Notes: generated by a model from the sequence alone, not told the origin. A DNA stretch of 64,000 bases from Paractinoplanes tereljensis (GCF_016862435.1 NZ_BOMY01000053.1:124001-188000); one strand, 5' to 3'; positions 51,724-61,080 are shown, counted from the stretch's first letter. Numbers and translations are program-made.

Positions 51724-52497
51724 CTACGCGTACGGGTCAAACGGGATTCCGGCCGGCTTGCCGGCGTTCAGCAGCGACTCGAAACGGCCGTCGCTGATCT
51801 TCTGGGTGGCCGAGCCGAAATCGGCCGCCATCAGCTTGTCGCGCAGCGCGACCGTCGGGTAACCGTCCCAGCCGACAAGCGGCGGGTACCGCCAGTCGTG
51901 GTAGTGGTTCTCCGGCGGCTCGTCGTTGCTGTTGGCGAGCCGGAAGAAGTGGGTCGACGCGCCGTCCTTGTGGTAGACGACCTTCGGGTGGGTGCCCTCG
52001 AATCGCACCGCGGAACGGGCGTAGGTGACCTGGCTCGAGTGCTGCGTGGTGGTCACGTATTGCACCTGGTTGGCGGACTGCTCGACCCACGAGATGACGT
52101 GTTCCCAGTCGTGCCGGTGGCCACCGAGACCACTGCCGGCCACCGCTTGATCCTTTTCGAAATAGCTGGCGTAGACGATGGCGCACCAGCCGTTGTTGCA
52201 CTTCGAGCGGGAGTACGTCTGGGAGTTGTCCAGGTCGGACTGGTCGCGGCAGCTGCCGTTGACGGCACCGCTGGTCTTGAGGCCGCCGTTGAGCGTGCCG
52301 TCCGGCCCGATCGCCGGGACCGCGTAGCAGCCGTCGGTGTCGTAGTCGTAGGCCGGCGAGAAGGATTGTTCGTACCCGTTGGCGTTCTGCGGGAGGCCGT
52401 GGGGCGGGTCGGCGAAGGCGGGGGTGGCGGGGATCACAATCAGCAACACAGCGAGGCCGGCGGCGATGCCGATACGGCGGGGATGGTCACGGCGCAT
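51724..52497 (-). CDS. Secreted NPP1/NLP (Nep1-like) protein
   Basis: 257 aa from the ATG at 52495-52497; an ATG at 52528-52530 would add 11 residues. The signal peptide is near residues 8-29 (IAAGLAVLLIVIPATPAFA). The mature protein carries the NLP hallmark heptapeptide GHRHDWE at 126-132, which in oomycete and fungal NLPs binds a divalent metal for membrane attack on plant cells. Cysteines at 57, 83, 100 and 105 fit two disulfides. Bacterial members occur in soil actinomycetes and Pectobacterium. Whether it is toxic is not shown. Confidence 0.88.
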   Translation of the reverse strand: MRRDHPRRIGIAAGLAVLLIVIPATPAFADPPHGLPQNANGYEQSFSPAYDYDTDGCYAVPAIGPDGTLNGGLKTSGAVNGSCRDQSDLDNSQTYSRSKCNNGWCAIVYASYFEKDQAVAGSGLGGHRHDWEHVISWVEQSANQVQYVTTTQHSSQVTYARSAVRFEGTHPKVVYHKDGASTHFFRLANSNDEPPENHYHDWRYPPLVGWDGYPTVALRDKLMAADFGSATQKISDGRFESLLNAGKPAGIPFDPYA

Positions 52498-52742
52498 GGG
52501 GATGGGGGCCCTTCGTCGCGTTTTACGCATTGCGGTAATGGCTCGGAAATCTTGGCCCGCGCAATAGAACGGAGTCAATGATGGACGTGAAGTCGCCGTT
52601 AAATCACTGCCAGTTATAGACCCTTGCGGCCGATTGACTATGTGAACGCGAAGATATATCCATTTCCTGCGGTGTTGGGCCCGGCGCGGGCGGTCTCGCG
52701 ATTCGAGGCTTGGAACACGCGCGTGTCAGGAGGAGTCGACGG
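52498..52742. other. 245-base intergenic region, divergent promoters
   Basis: No gene is seen. It lies between the NLP gene (minus) and the LCP gene (plus). It has a locally AT-rich segment near 52,640-52,665 (GAAGATATATCC) that could hold promoters, and AGGAGGAG before the LCP start. No clear operator palindrome. Confidence 0.5.
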
Positions 52743-53894
52743 ATGCCGGGTCAGACCGCCCCGAAGTCGAAGAAGGCCAAGAAGTCCAAGGCGCCCGCCT
52801 GGACCAAGGTGCTGCTGACCTTCGGCGTCGTCCTGGCCTTACTCAGCGTCAGCGGGCTGGTCGCCTCTCGGTACTTTCTGGGGCAGCTGACCAACAACAT
52901 CCAGACCACGTCCAGCGTCCTGGACGACTCCACCGGCAGCGTCGAGTCCGGCAAGCTGCCCGACGGCGCGATGAACCTGCTGATGCTCGGCCTCGACACC
53001 CGGCAGGGCTGGGAGGAGAAGGGCGAGCAGTCCCGCTCCGACACGATGCTGATCCTGCACATCAACGCCGCGCACGACCAGGCGTACATGATCTCGATCC
53101 CCCGCGACACGATGGCGCACATCCCGGCCGACAAGTCGATGAACTTCGGCGGGGCCACCGAGAAGATCAACTCCGCCTACGCGTACGGGTCGATGAACGG
53201 CCGCGGCTGGACCGGCGGCGCGAAGCTGGCCACCAAGGCCGTCAAGGAGCTGACCGGCATCAGCTTCGACGGCGTCGTGGTCATCGACTTCGACGGCTTC
53301 AAGGGCATCCTGGAGGCGCTCGGCGGCGTCTACATGTGCGTCGACAAGGACTCCTGGTCGAGCCACTACATCATCGTCGACGGCAAGGTGAAGTACGCCG
53401 AGGGCGCCAACCCCGAGAACGCCCCGAAGAACGCCCTGTGGTTCAAGAAGGGCTGCCGCAACATGGCCCCGTGGGAGGCTCTCGAGTTCTCCCGCATCCG
53501 CCACTCGACCAACGGCGACTACGACCGCCAGCGCCACCAGCAGCAGCTGCTGCGCGCGATGGCGAAGAAGGCCACCAGCGGCGGCATCCTGACCAACCCG
53601 GCCAAGGTGGCCGACGTGCTGGCCGCGGCCGGTTCGTCGCTGAAGATGGACACCCACGGCGTCAAGGTCACCGACTTCCTCTTCGGCCTGAAGAGCCTGG
53701 CCGCCGCCGACCTGATCCCGATCAAGACCAACGGCGGCACCTTCGCCTCGGTCAACGGAGGCCAGGCCGAGGGCATCAACGAGGCCACCCAGGAACTCTT
53801 CGCGGCCACCGCCGCCGACAAACTCCCGGCCTACCTGGGCCGCCACCCGGAGCTGCTGATCAGCGACGGCGACGCCACCAAGGCCGCCTCCTGA
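52743..53894 (+). CDS. LytR-CpsA-Psr (LCP) family protein
   Basis: 383 aa, ATG 52743 with AGGAGGAG upstream. A lysine-rich cytoplasmic tail (KSKKAKKSKAP), one membrane anchor at about residues 22-45, and an extracytoplasmic LCP domain: MNLLMLGLDTRQ, RSDTMLILHINAAH, MISIPRDTMAHIP, EKINSAYAYG, DGVVVIDFDGFKGILEALGGV, FSRIRHSTNGDYDRQRHQQ. The arginines and aspartates for polyprenyl-phosphate and metal binding are in place. LCP enzymes attach secondary polymers (teichoic acids, polysaccharides) to the peptidoglycan. Confidence 0.92.
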   Translation: MPGQTAPKSKKAKKSKAPAWTKVLLTFGVVLALLSVSGLVASRYFLGQLTNNIQTTSSVLDDSTGSVESGKLPDGAMNLLMLGLDTRQGWEEKGEQSRSDTMLILHINAAHDQAYMISIPRDTMAHIPADKSMNFGGATEKINSAYAYGSMNGRGWTGGAKLATKAVKELTGISFDGVVVIDFDGFKGILEALGGVYMCVDKDSWSSHYIIVDGKVKYAEGANPENAPKNALWFKKGCRNMAPWEALEFSRIRHSTNGDYDRQRHQQQLLRAMAKKATSGGILTNPAKVADVLAAAGSSLKMDTHGVKVTDFLFGLKSLAAADLIPIKTNGGTFASVNGGQAEGINEATQELFAATAADKLPAYLGRHPELLISDGDATKAAS

Positions 53895-53930
53895 CCCCAC
53901 CCCGACCCCCGGCTCTGGTTGGATGCGGGC

Positions 53931-54794
53931 ATGCGGGTTGAGGTGACGGGGGCGGCGTCGCTGGTCTTCGACGACGGGGCGCCGGTGCGGGCCGCGTCGG
54001 CGATCGCCGCGTTCGGGGACGGGTGGCTGATCGCGCAGGACGACGCGACGCACGCGGCCTGGTGGCGCGGCGGCAGCGTGACGGCCGTGCGGGTGGTCGA
54101 GCCGGTCGACGGGCTCGAGGTGTTCAGCGAGGCCGCCGGGACCAAACACCTCAAGCCGGACTTCGAGGCGGCGTGCGCCGTGCCCGCGGGCGTGCTGCTG
54201 CTCGGCTCCGGCTCCACCGCGGCCCGGATGCGCGCGTCGCTGGTGTCCGCCACCGGTTTCACCGCGACGGATCTGACGCCGGTCTATCACGACGTCGCCG
54301 CCGCGCTCGGGATCGCCGTCGAGGCGCTGAACCTCGAGGGCGCCTGCCTGCTCGGCGACCGCCTGCGCTGGTTCCAGCGCGGCAACCCGGCGGCCGGCGC
54401 CCCGACCGCCGGCGTCGACGTCGACGCGGCGGCACTGATCGCCGCGGCCGAGAGCGTCAAGGTCGGTCCGGTGCACCGCTATGACCTCGGGCGGGTCGGC
54501 GGTGTTGCCCTGGGCGTCACCGACGCGGTTGCGCTGGCGGATGGGAGGGTGCTGGTCAGCGCCGCCGCCGAGGACACACCGAACGCGGTCGACGACGGGC
54601 CGGTGGCCGGGGCGGCGCTGGCCCTGCTGGACGACGACGGGGTGGTGGCGATCTGCGCGCTGCCCGGCTCGCACAAGGTCGAGGGACTGGCGATCAGCGC
54701 GACGACGACCGACGGGCTGGAGCTGATCGCGGTCGTCGACGCCGACGATCCCGCCGTACCGTCGGAGCGGCTGACCCTGCGCCTGTGGTGGTGA
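53931..54794 (+). CDS. Hypothetical protein, beta-propeller-like
   Basis: 287 aa from the ATG at 53931. The family is not recognised with certainty. It is rich in short beta strands with repeats of the type DGWLIAQDD, GVLLLGSGS, LGDRLRWFQRG, DGRVLVSAAAED and DGVVAICALPG, which suggests a propeller. No signal peptide or membrane segment is seen, so it is cytoplasmic. Three bases separate it from the next gene, with which it forms a pair. Confidence 0.65.
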   Translation: MRVEVTGAASLVFDDGAPVRAASAIAAFGDGWLIAQDDATHAAWWRGGSVTAVRVVEPVDGLEVFSEAAGTKHLKPDFEAACAVPAGVLLLGSGSTAARMRASLVSATGFTATDLTPVYHDVAAALGIAVEALNLEGACLLGDRLRWFQRGNPAAGAPTAGVDVDAAALIAAAESVKVGPVHRYDLGRVGGVALGVTDAVALADGRVLVSAAAEDTPNAVDDGPVAGAALALLDDDGVVAICALPGSHKVEGLAISATTTDGLELIAVVDADDPAVPSERLTLRLWW

Positions 54795-54797
54795 CCG

Positions 54798-55430
54798 ATG
54801 ACCTTCGAGGAAGCACTGGCGGCCGGCGACGTGGACGCGTTCGTCGCGCCCCTGGCCGGCGCCGAGGACCCTGAGGCACTCCTCTGGGCGGCCTGGCACG
54901 CGGTTACCGACGCCGCCGCCAAAGCCGACGACCAGGAGCTGGTCCGGCTGGTCGACCTGGTCACGGCCGTGCAGCGACAGGAGCTTCCCGGCGTACGGGT
55001 ATGGAAGCTCCGGGTCTTTCTGGATTTGCCGGTTTTCGGCGCCCAGCTGCGCGAGGAATGGAACGGCGGCCGTAGCGCCGCCGAATGGACCGCCCTGAAC
55101 TCGTTCGCGGCCCGGCTCACCGCGGCCGGCACGCACGACGGCCTGCTGCTGGGCCTGTGGACGATCAGCGCTGCCCTGGAGACCTTCGACGGCCCGGCCG
55201 AGAACCTGGACGCCGCGATCGAGTGGTTCCGGCACGCCGGCGAGCAGCTGGCCGGCGCCACGATCCACGGCCGCACCTACGCGGCCCGGCTCGGCGAGCT
55301 GGCCGAGCAGGCGGGGGTCGGGTTCGGGGTGCCGCGCTGGGCGTTCTGGCGCAGCCGCCTGGAGGCCCTCTCCCGGGAGGGATTCAAGCAGGTCAAGCGC
55401 TACGACAAGCGCATCGCGGCCGGCATCTAG
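54798..55430 (+). CDS. Hypothetical helical protein
   Basis: 210 aa, ATG at 54798, three bases after the previous stop. It appears fully helical (EEALAAGDVDAFVAPLAG; DAAAKADDQELVRLVDLVTAV; AEWTALNSFAARLTAAG). No recognised motif, signal or membrane segment. Probably co-transcribed with the propeller-like gene; function unknown. Confidence 0.65.
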   Translation: MTFEEALAAGDVDAFVAPLAGAEDPEALLWAAWHAVTDAAAKADDQELVRLVDLVTAVQRQELPGVRVWKLRVFLDLPVFGAQLREEWNGGRSAAEWTALNSFAARLTAAGTHDGLLLGLWTISAALETFDGPAENLDAAIEWFRHAGEQLAGATIHGRTYAARLGELAEQAGVGFGVPRWAFWRSRLEALSREGFKQVKRYDKRIAAGI

Positions 55431-55468
55431 CGAAGAACATCGACGGCACATTGGTGTTTCCTGTTGCC

Positions 55469-55489
55469 ATAGTGTGTGTCGCACAGTAT
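55469..55489. promoter_or_regulatory. PadR-type operator
   Basis: ATAGTGTG-TGTCG-CACAGTAT, 8-base arms with one mismatch, ending 11 bases before the PadR start. PadR regulators bind such sites over their own promoters. Confidence 0.6.
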
Positions 55490-55499
55490 CGTGTTGAGC

Positions 55500-55847
55500 A
55501 TGACAATGGATGCGACGCTAGCGGGGCACTTGCAGGAGTTGCGCCGCGGCACCGTCGTCGTCGCCAGCCTCATCGCTCTGCGTGCGCCGGGCTACGGATA
55601 TTCGCTGCTCGAGACGCTGAGCCGGGCCGGCTTCGAGGTCGAGGCCAACACCCTCTATCCGCTGCTGCGCCGGCTCGAGGCGCAGGGGCTGCTGACCAGC
55701 GAGTGGAACACCGACGAGGCCCGCCCGCGCAAGTTCTACCGGACCACCGAGCAGGGTGACGCACTCGCCGAGACCCTGCGCGGCGAGTGGTCCCGCATCG
55801 ACACCGCCATCGGCGACCTTTCAGTCAAATCGGGGAGCGAAGAATGA
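55500..55847 (+). CDS. PadR-family transcriptional regulator
   Basis: 115 aa from the ATG at 55500; the ATG at 55506 is close. A typical short PadR winged helix: LQELRRGTVVVASLIALR, GYGYSLLETLSRAGFEVEANTLYPLLRRLEAQGLL, EARPRKFYRTTEQG, then a short helical tail. It is coupled to the HAAS-domain membrane protein by an ATGA overlap, a common arrangement where PadR represses its partner. Confidence 0.92.
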   Translation: MTMDATLAGHLQELRRGTVVVASLIALRAPGYGYSLLETLSRAGFEVEANTLYPLLRRLEAQGLLTSEWNTDEARPRKFYRTTEQGDALAETLRGEWSRIDTAIGDLSVKSGSEE

Positions 55848-56824
55848 CCAGCCTGATCGACCGCTACGTCTACACCGCCCTGCGCCGCGTCCCGGAGCAG
55901 CAGCGCGGCGACATCGACCGGGAGCTGCGCGCCAGCATCGAGGACGCGGTGGACGCCCGGGTCGACTCCGGCGAGGAGCGGGACACCGCCGTCGAGGGCG
56001 CGCTGATCGAGCTGGGCGACCCCGACAAGCTGGCCGATCAGTACGCGGGACGCTCCAACGTCCTGATCGGCCCGGATTACTACCCGGCCTGGCGGCGTCT
56101 GCTGACCCTGCTGCTGAGCACCGTGCTGCCGATCGTGGTGATCATCGGCGTGGTGGTCCAGCTGATCGACGACCCCGACATCGGCAAGGTGATCGGCGGC
56201 GCGGTCACCGCGATCCTGAACGTGGGCATCCAGATGGCGTTCTGGACGACCGCCGTGTTCGTGGTGCTCGAACGCACCGGCGCCGGCCCGGTCCGCAAGG
56301 GCCTGACGCTCAACTGGACGCCGAAGGACCTGCCGAAGTTCGAGCCGAGCACGGTTCCGCTGACCGAGGTCGTGGCCGGGGTGGTGTGGCCGATCCTGCT
56401 GATCGGGGCACTGGTGTGGCAACAGGTCGGACTCGACCGGGTGCCCGTGCTCGACCCGGCGAACTGGTCCTTCTGGTGGCCGTACATGATCGTCGCCTTT
56501 GTCCTCGGGGCCGGCTATCAGGTCTGGCTGTACCGTCGCCGTTCCTACGACCGCACGGTCTCGGTGGTCAACGCGGTGCAGCAACTGATCAGCGCGGTCC
56601 CGCTGATCTGGCTGCTGGCCACCGACCACTTCTTCAACCCGGAGTACCACGACTTCATCGACCTGGGCGGCGGCGACGTCAAGCACTGGTTCACGGTGTC
56701 GGTGATCGCGCTGGTGGCGCTGGGCACGGGCTACGACATCATCAAGGTCATCCTGCGCGGCGAGCAGGAGCGCCGAGGCCTCCCGTCGAAGGTCCCCGGC
56801 ACCGGGAACTACAACTTCGGCTAA
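55844..56824 (+). CDS. HAAS (permease-prefix)-domain integral membrane protein
   Basis: 326 aa, ATG overlapping the PadR stop. The N-terminal cytoplasmic domain LIDRYVYTALRRVPEQQRGDIDRELRASIEDAVDA, EGALIELGDPDKLADQY (residues of about 3-70) is the HAAS/permease-prefix signalling module. About six membrane segments follow (near 85-107, 115-137, 180-200, 210-230, 245-262, 285-305). PadR-HAAS pairs are widespread in Gram-positives and are thought to sense the membrane or envelope. The specific signal is unknown. Confidence 0.8.
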   Translation: MTSLIDRYVYTALRRVPEQQRGDIDRELRASIEDAVDARVDSGEERDTAVEGALIELGDPDKLADQYAGRSNVLIGPDYYPAWRRLLTLLLSTVLPIVVIIGVVVQLIDDPDIGKVIGGAVTAILNVGIQMAFWTTAVFVVLERTGAGPVRKGLTLNWTPKDLPKFEPSTVPLTEVVAGVVWPILLIGALVWQQVGLDRVPVLDPANWSFWWPYMIVAFVLGAGYQVWLYRRRSYDRTVSVVNAVQQLISAVPLIWLLATDHFFNPEYHDFIDLGGGDVKHWFTVSVIALVALGTGYDIIKVILRGEQERRGLPSKVPGTGNYNFG

Positions 56825-56837
56825 GCCAGCACGATCA

Positions 56838-56870
56838 GACCGCCTGCGGCTCACCGCAGGCGGTCCGTTT
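56838..56870 (+). terminator. Strong terminator after HAAS gene
   Basis: GACCGCCTGCGG pairs perfectly (12 bp) with CCGCAGGCGGTC around a CTCA loop, followed by CGTTTCGTTGTT. It is 13 bases after the stop. Confidence 0.9.
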
Positions 56871-56930
56871 CGTTGTTAACGTTCACGCCGAGGCTCGGGA
56901 CATCCATAGGTTTCCATCTATGCTGTCGCG

Positions 56931-59798
56931 ATGAGAGCCGTCTCCTTGATCGCTGCCGCCACTCTCGTGACCGCCTTTACGTCCGCGCCGGCGTCGGCTG
57001 CGGAAGTCGCCGCCGGCAAAGACGTGAGCGTTCACATTGATCCGTCCTATCAGCAGCCCGCCTTCGAGGGCTGGGGGACGAGCCTGGTCTGGTTCGCCAA
57101 CGCGACCGGCGGCTACCCCGAACCGATCCGGCAGAAGCTGGTCGACCTGGTCTTCGGGGCGGACGGCCTCAACCTGAACATCGCCCGCTACAACATCGGC
57201 GGCGGCAACGCGCCGGACGTGCGCACCGACTACATGAAGACCGGCGCCACCATGCCCGGCTTCTGGCAGGCGCCGGCCGGCACCACGCACACCGACACCG
57301 ACTGGTGGGATCCGGACGATCCGGCCGACTGGAACCTGGACGCCGACGCCAACCAGCGCTGGTGGGTCGACCAGATCAAGGACCGGATCACCAAGTGGGA
57401 GGCGTTCAGCAACTCCCCGCCGTACTTCCAGACGGTCAGCGGTTATGTCTCCGGCGGCTTCAACTCCACCACCGACCAGATCCGCCCCGACCGGCTGGAC
57501 GACTTCGCCACCTACCTGACGCGCGTCGCCACCCACCTGGAGCAGGCGCACGGCATCCACTTCGACACCATCAACCCGCTGAACGAACCAAACACCAACT
57601 ACTGGGGTACGACGCTGGGCGCCGACGGCCAGCCCACCGGCGGCCGCCAGGAGGGTGCACACGCGAGTCCCGCCCTGCAGTCCGCGGTAATCCAGGCGTT
57701 GCGGCGGGCCACCTCCACGAAGATCTCGGCCCCCGACGAGACCAACCCCGGCATCTTCATGACCGACTGGGCCGGTTACAGCCCCGAGGCGCGCGCCGCG
57801 GTGGACCAGCTGAACGTCCACACCTACGGAACCGGCCGGCGAACCAGCGTGCGCGACGCGGCCAAGGCGGCCGGCAAGCCACTGTGGATGAGCGAGGTAG
57901 AGGGCGACTTCGGCACCGGCACCACGGACTACACCGGCATGGGCCCCGGCCTGGGCATAGCCGGCCGGATCATCGACGACCTGCGCGAGCTGGAACCCTC
58001 GGCCTGGGTGCTGTGGCAGCCGATCGAGGACGCGATCCCCCAGCAGGCCGGCGGCGGCAACTGGGGCGAGATCCACATCCCGTTCAACTGCACCCCCGAC
58101 GCCACCCCATCGTCATGTCCCATCCAGACGAACACCAAGTTCGACACGATCCGGAACTTCACCCACTTCATCCGCCCCGGCGACCACATGGTCAAAGTCA
58201 ACGACCCCAAAACCATCGCCGCCGTACGCCCATCGTCCGCCACAGTCGTCCACGTCAACGCCGGCACCGAGGACGAGGCGGTAACCCTGGACCTGTCCGG
58301 CTTCGCCAAGTTCCACCCCGGCGCAAGGGTCACCCCGATCGTCTCGAGCGCGGCCGGCCCGTTGGTAAAGGGCACACCGATCCGGATCAGCGCCCGCTCA
58401 GCAACGCTGACCGCCCCCGCCGGCTCGGTGACCACGTTCCAGATCGAGGGCGTCTCCGGCGTAGCCCACGACGCCGCCACCATCCAGCCCGGCCACGTCT
58501 ACCGCTTGCAGGGCACAGCCAGCGCCCGCTCCCTGACCCCCACCGAAACCGGCGCTGTCCTGCGCACCACCGACCCGACCAGCCCCACCCAGCTCTGGAA
58601 AATCAACCCCTTGACCAACCCCAGGAGCAACCGCGCCCGGTACGCCGTAATCAGCGCCGCCGACGATCAGCGGCGGCTGGCCGTGCGCGGCGGGGCGCTG
58701 GTGACCGACGGGACGGCGGCCGACGGGATCTCGGCCGAGTGGATGGTGTCGACCACCGGCGACGGGAGCTGGACATTGATCAACGTCGGCACCGGGGGCC
58801 TGGTCGACGTGTCCGGGCAGGCGACCGCCGATGGCAGTCCGGTCGGCACCTACACCCCGACCTCCGGGGCCAACCAGCGCTGGACCCTGATCGACGAGAC
58901 CGTGCTGCGCACGACGCCGGCCGTCACCTACACGGTTCCGGGCCTGGCTCCGGTTCTGCCGGCCACCGTCACCCCGGTCTACCGGGACGGTGCCCGCGGC
59001 AGTCTCCCGGTCACCTGGACGATGCCGCCGGCCTCGGCCTGGCGCCACCCCGGAACGGTAAAGGTGACCGGTGTGGCGACCGACCCGCTCGGCCGCCGCC
59101 ATCCGGCAACCGCCAAGGTCACGGTGGACACGTTCATCGCGACGACGCCGGCCCGGCTTACGACGTACACCTCAGGAAGCCCGACACTCCCGCCCACCGT
59201 GACCGGAATCGGTCGTCACGGCGGCAAAGCCGCCCTCCCGGTCGCGTGGGCGACCCCGCCGGCCTTCGACGAGGTAGGCACGTTCACCGTGACCGGAACC
59301 GCGACCGTAGTGGACGGCAGCACCCTGCCCGCGACGGCGATCGTGACCGTGGTCGAGCCGATCGAGGTCAACGCCGCCCTGGACGAGGGCGTGACGATGA
59401 CCGCGACCTACACCGAGAGCGGCTACTCCCCCGTCGGCCTGCGCAACGGCGACCGCACGGAGAAGGCCTGGTCAAACTGGCGTTCCGGCACCAAGAACCC
59501 CGCCGACACGATCACCGCGACCCTGCCGGCCGAGCGCGACCTGACCCGAGTCAGCGTCTACTTCTACCGAGACGGCACCAACGCCAGCTTCCCGGCCGGC
59601 CTGCGCGCCCAGATCCTGGCCACCGACGGCACCTGGCAGGACGCCAGCACCGAGCTGACCGTGAACCCCGAGGGTCCCACCCAGGTGGACGTCCCGCTGA
59701 CCGCCCGAACCGCCGCGGTCCGGCTGGTGATGACGGCTCGCCCGGCCGGCTACATCACAGCAAGCGAAATCGAGGTGTACGCGAAGGCCGTCCCGTAG
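56931..59798 (+). CDS. Secreted GH30-family glycosidase with ricin-type, Ig-like and discoidin domains
   Basis: 955 aa. Signal peptide at residues 1-23 (APASAA). The GH30 catalytic barrel and its beta-sandwich cover about 30-490. The acid/base Glu219 is in NPLNEPNTNYWG and the nucleophile Glu322 in LWMSEVEGD, both intact; GWGTSLVWFA and LNIARYNIGGGNAPD are family marks. A ricin-like (CBM13) domain follows at about 520-660 (QLWKINP; NQRWTLID), two Ig-like (Big_4-type) repeats at about 665-815 and a C-terminal discoidin-like domain at about 820-955. It probably attacks a beta-1,6-linked or related glycan outside the cell. Confidence 0.9.
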   Translation: MRAVSLIAAATLVTAFTSAPASAAEVAAGKDVSVHIDPSYQQPAFEGWGTSLVWFANATGGYPEPIRQKLVDLVFGADGLNLNIARYNIGGGNAPDVRTDYMKTGATMPGFWQAPAGTTHTDTDWWDPDDPADWNLDADANQRWWVDQIKDRITKWEAFSNSPPYFQTVSGYVSGGFNSTTDQIRPDRLDDFATYLTRVATHLEQAHGIHFDTINPLNEPNTNYWGTTLGADGQPTGGRQEGAHASPALQSAVIQALRRATSTKISAPDETNPGIFMTDWAGYSPEARAAVDQLNVHTYGTGRRTSVRDAAKAAGKPLWMSEVEGDFGTGTTDYTGMGPGLGIAGRIIDDLRELEPSAWVLWQPIEDAIPQQAGGGNWGEIHIPFNCTPDATPSSCPIQTNTKFDTIRNFTHFIRPGDHMVKVNDPKTIAAVRPSSATVVHVNAGTEDEAVTLDLSGFAKFHPGARVTPIVSSAAGPLVKGTPIRISARSATLTAPAGSVTTFQIEGVSGVAHDAATIQPGHVYRLQGTASARSLTPTETGAVLRTTDPTSPTQLWKINPLTNPRSNRARYAVISAADDQRRLAVRGGALVTDGTAADGISAEWMVSTTGDGSWTLINVGTGGLVDVSGQATADGSPVGTYTPTSGANQRWTLIDETVLRTTPAVTYTVPGLAPVLPATVTPVYRDGARGSLPVTWTMPPASAWRHPGTVKVTGVATDPLGRRHPATAKVTVDTFIATTPARLTTYTSGSPTLPPTVTGIGRHGGKAALPVAWATPPAFDEVGTFTVTGTATVVDGSTLPATAIVTVVEPIEVNAALDEGVTMTATYTESGYSPVGLRNGDRTEKAWSNWRSGTKNPADTITATLPAERDLTRVSVYFYRDGTNASFPAGLRAQILATDGTWQDASTELTVNPEGPTQVDVPLTARTAAVRLVMTARPAGYITASEIEVYAKAVP

Positions 59799-59823
59799 CG
59801 TCAGACAGCGCCGCCCCAGCCCG

Positions 59824-59851
59824 CCGCCGCAGCCCACCAGCGCTGCGGCGG
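59824..59851. terminator. Hairpin between convergent GH30 and acyl-CoA dehydrogenase genes
   Basis: CCGCCGCAGC pairs perfectly with GCTGCGGCGG (10 bp) around an 8-base loop, in the 59-base gap between two convergent stops. It can serve both strands. Confidence 0.7.
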
Positions 59852-59857
59852 GTCGGG

Positions 59858-61003
59858 TCAGGCGGGTAGGCCGTCCAGGCGGGCCAGGACCTGAAGCATT
59901 ACCTCGTCGGCGCCGGCTCCGATCGAGGTCAGGCGGACGTCTCGCAGCATGCGGGCCGTCCAGGTCTCCTCCAGGTAGCCCATGCCGCCGTGGAACTGCA
60001 GGCACCAGTCGGCCACCTCGCGGATCAGGCGGCCCGCCTTCAGCTTTGCCACCGTGGCCATCCGGGTGATGTCGTCGCCGGCCATGAGCGCCTCGGCGGT
60101 CTGCAGGTTGTGGCTGCGCAGCAGGTCTACCTCGGCCTGGAGTTCGGTCAGGCGGAACGCCACGTACTGCCGGTCGGCCAGCGGGCGGCCGAACACCGAG
60201 CGGTCGTGCACGAAGGCCCGGGTGCGGTCCAGCGCGTACTGGCACTGACCCGCCGTGGTGTAGGCGGCGAAGACGCGCTCGGTGACGAACTGGCGCATCT
60301 GCTGCTGGAAACCGCGGCCGACCTCGCCGATCGTGTTGGCCACCGGGACCCGCACCTCGTCGAGGGACAGTTCGGCGGTGTCGGAGCAGCGGTTGCCGAG
60401 CTTGTCGAAGGTGCGCACCACGCTGAAGCCGGGAAGATCGGTGGGCACCACGATCTGCGACATGCCGCGGTAGCCGCCCTCGTCCGAGGTGCGGGCCAGC
60501 AGGCACAGCCAGTCGGCCTGGGCGCCGTTGGTGATGTAGACCTTCCGGCCGGTGATCACCCAGTCGTCGCCGTCACGGACCGCCCGGGTGCGCAGCCGGG
60601 AGACGTCCGAGCCGGTGTCCGGCTCGGTCACGGCGATCGCGGTGACGGCGGTGCCGGCGATCGCGGGCCGCAGGTACTGCTCCTTCAGCGCCGGGGTGCC
60701 GAACGCGTGCAGCGACGGGGTGGCCATCATCGCCTGCACGCCCATCGCCATGCCGACGCCGCCGGCGTGCATCCGCCCGTACTCCTCGGCGGCGACCAGC
60801 TGGAAGCTGTGGTCGGCGCCCTCGCCGCCGTAGGCCTCGTCGTATTCGAGACCGAGCAAACCCAGCGCCGCCGCCTTGGGGAACAGGTCGTGCAACGGCG
60901 CCCGGCCGGCCGCTTCCCACCCGTCGACGTGCGGGTTGACCTCGGTGTCGACGAACCGGCGGACGCTGTCCCGGAACGCTGCATGGTCCTCGTTGAGCCG
61001 CAT
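59858..61003 (-). CDS. Acyl-CoA dehydrogenase
   Basis: 381 aa from the ATG at 61001-61003. FAD enzyme with FRDSVRRFVDTEVNPHVD, the FAD/acyl-CoA loop VTEPDTGSDVSRLRTRA, WVITGRKVYITNGAQADW, FDKLGNRCSDTAELSLDEVRVP, RQYVAFRLTELQAEV and the C-terminal QFHGGMGYLEETW with RDVRLTSIGAGADEVM. It introduces the alpha-beta double bond in an acyl-CoA. The neighbours point to a branched-chain or isoprenoid acyl-CoA. Divergent from the AtuA-like gene with a shared operator. Confidence 0.93.
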   Translation of the reverse strand: MRLNEDHAAFRDSVRRFVDTEVNPHVDGWEAAGRAPLHDLFPKAAALGLLGLEYDEAYGGEGADHSFQLVAAEEYGRMHAGGVGMAMGVQAMMATPSLHAFGTPALKEQYLRPAIAGTAVTAIAVTEPDTGSDVSRLRTRAVRDGDDWVITGRKVYITNGAQADWLCLLARTSDEGGYRGMSQIVVPTDLPGFSVVRTFDKLGNRCSDTAELSLDEVRVPVANTIGEVGRGFQQQMRQFVTERVFAAYTTAGQCQYALDRTRAFVHDRSVFGRPLADRQYVAFRLTELQAEVDLLRSHNLQTAEALMAGDDITRMATVAKLKAGRLIREVADWCLQFHGGMGYLEETWTARMLRDVRLTSIGAGADEVMLQVLARLDGLPA

Positions 61004-61032
61004 TACCGAACGGTAGCGAGCCGACCCGCGAG

Positions 61033-61056
61033 AAAACAAGCACGCTTGCTTGTTTT
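61033..61056. promoter_or_regulatory. TetR-type operator between acyl-CoA dehydrogenase and AtuA genes
   Basis: AAAACAAGC and GCTTGTTTT, perfect 9-base arms with a 6-base spacer, 30 bases from the dehydrogenase start and 25 from the AtuA start. Such CAAGC/GCTTG sites are typical of TetR regulators of acyl-CoA catabolism. No regulator gene is in view; it may lie beyond the right edge. Confidence 0.75.
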
Positions 61057-61080
61057 TCTGAGCTGTGCGAGCCTCGGCGG

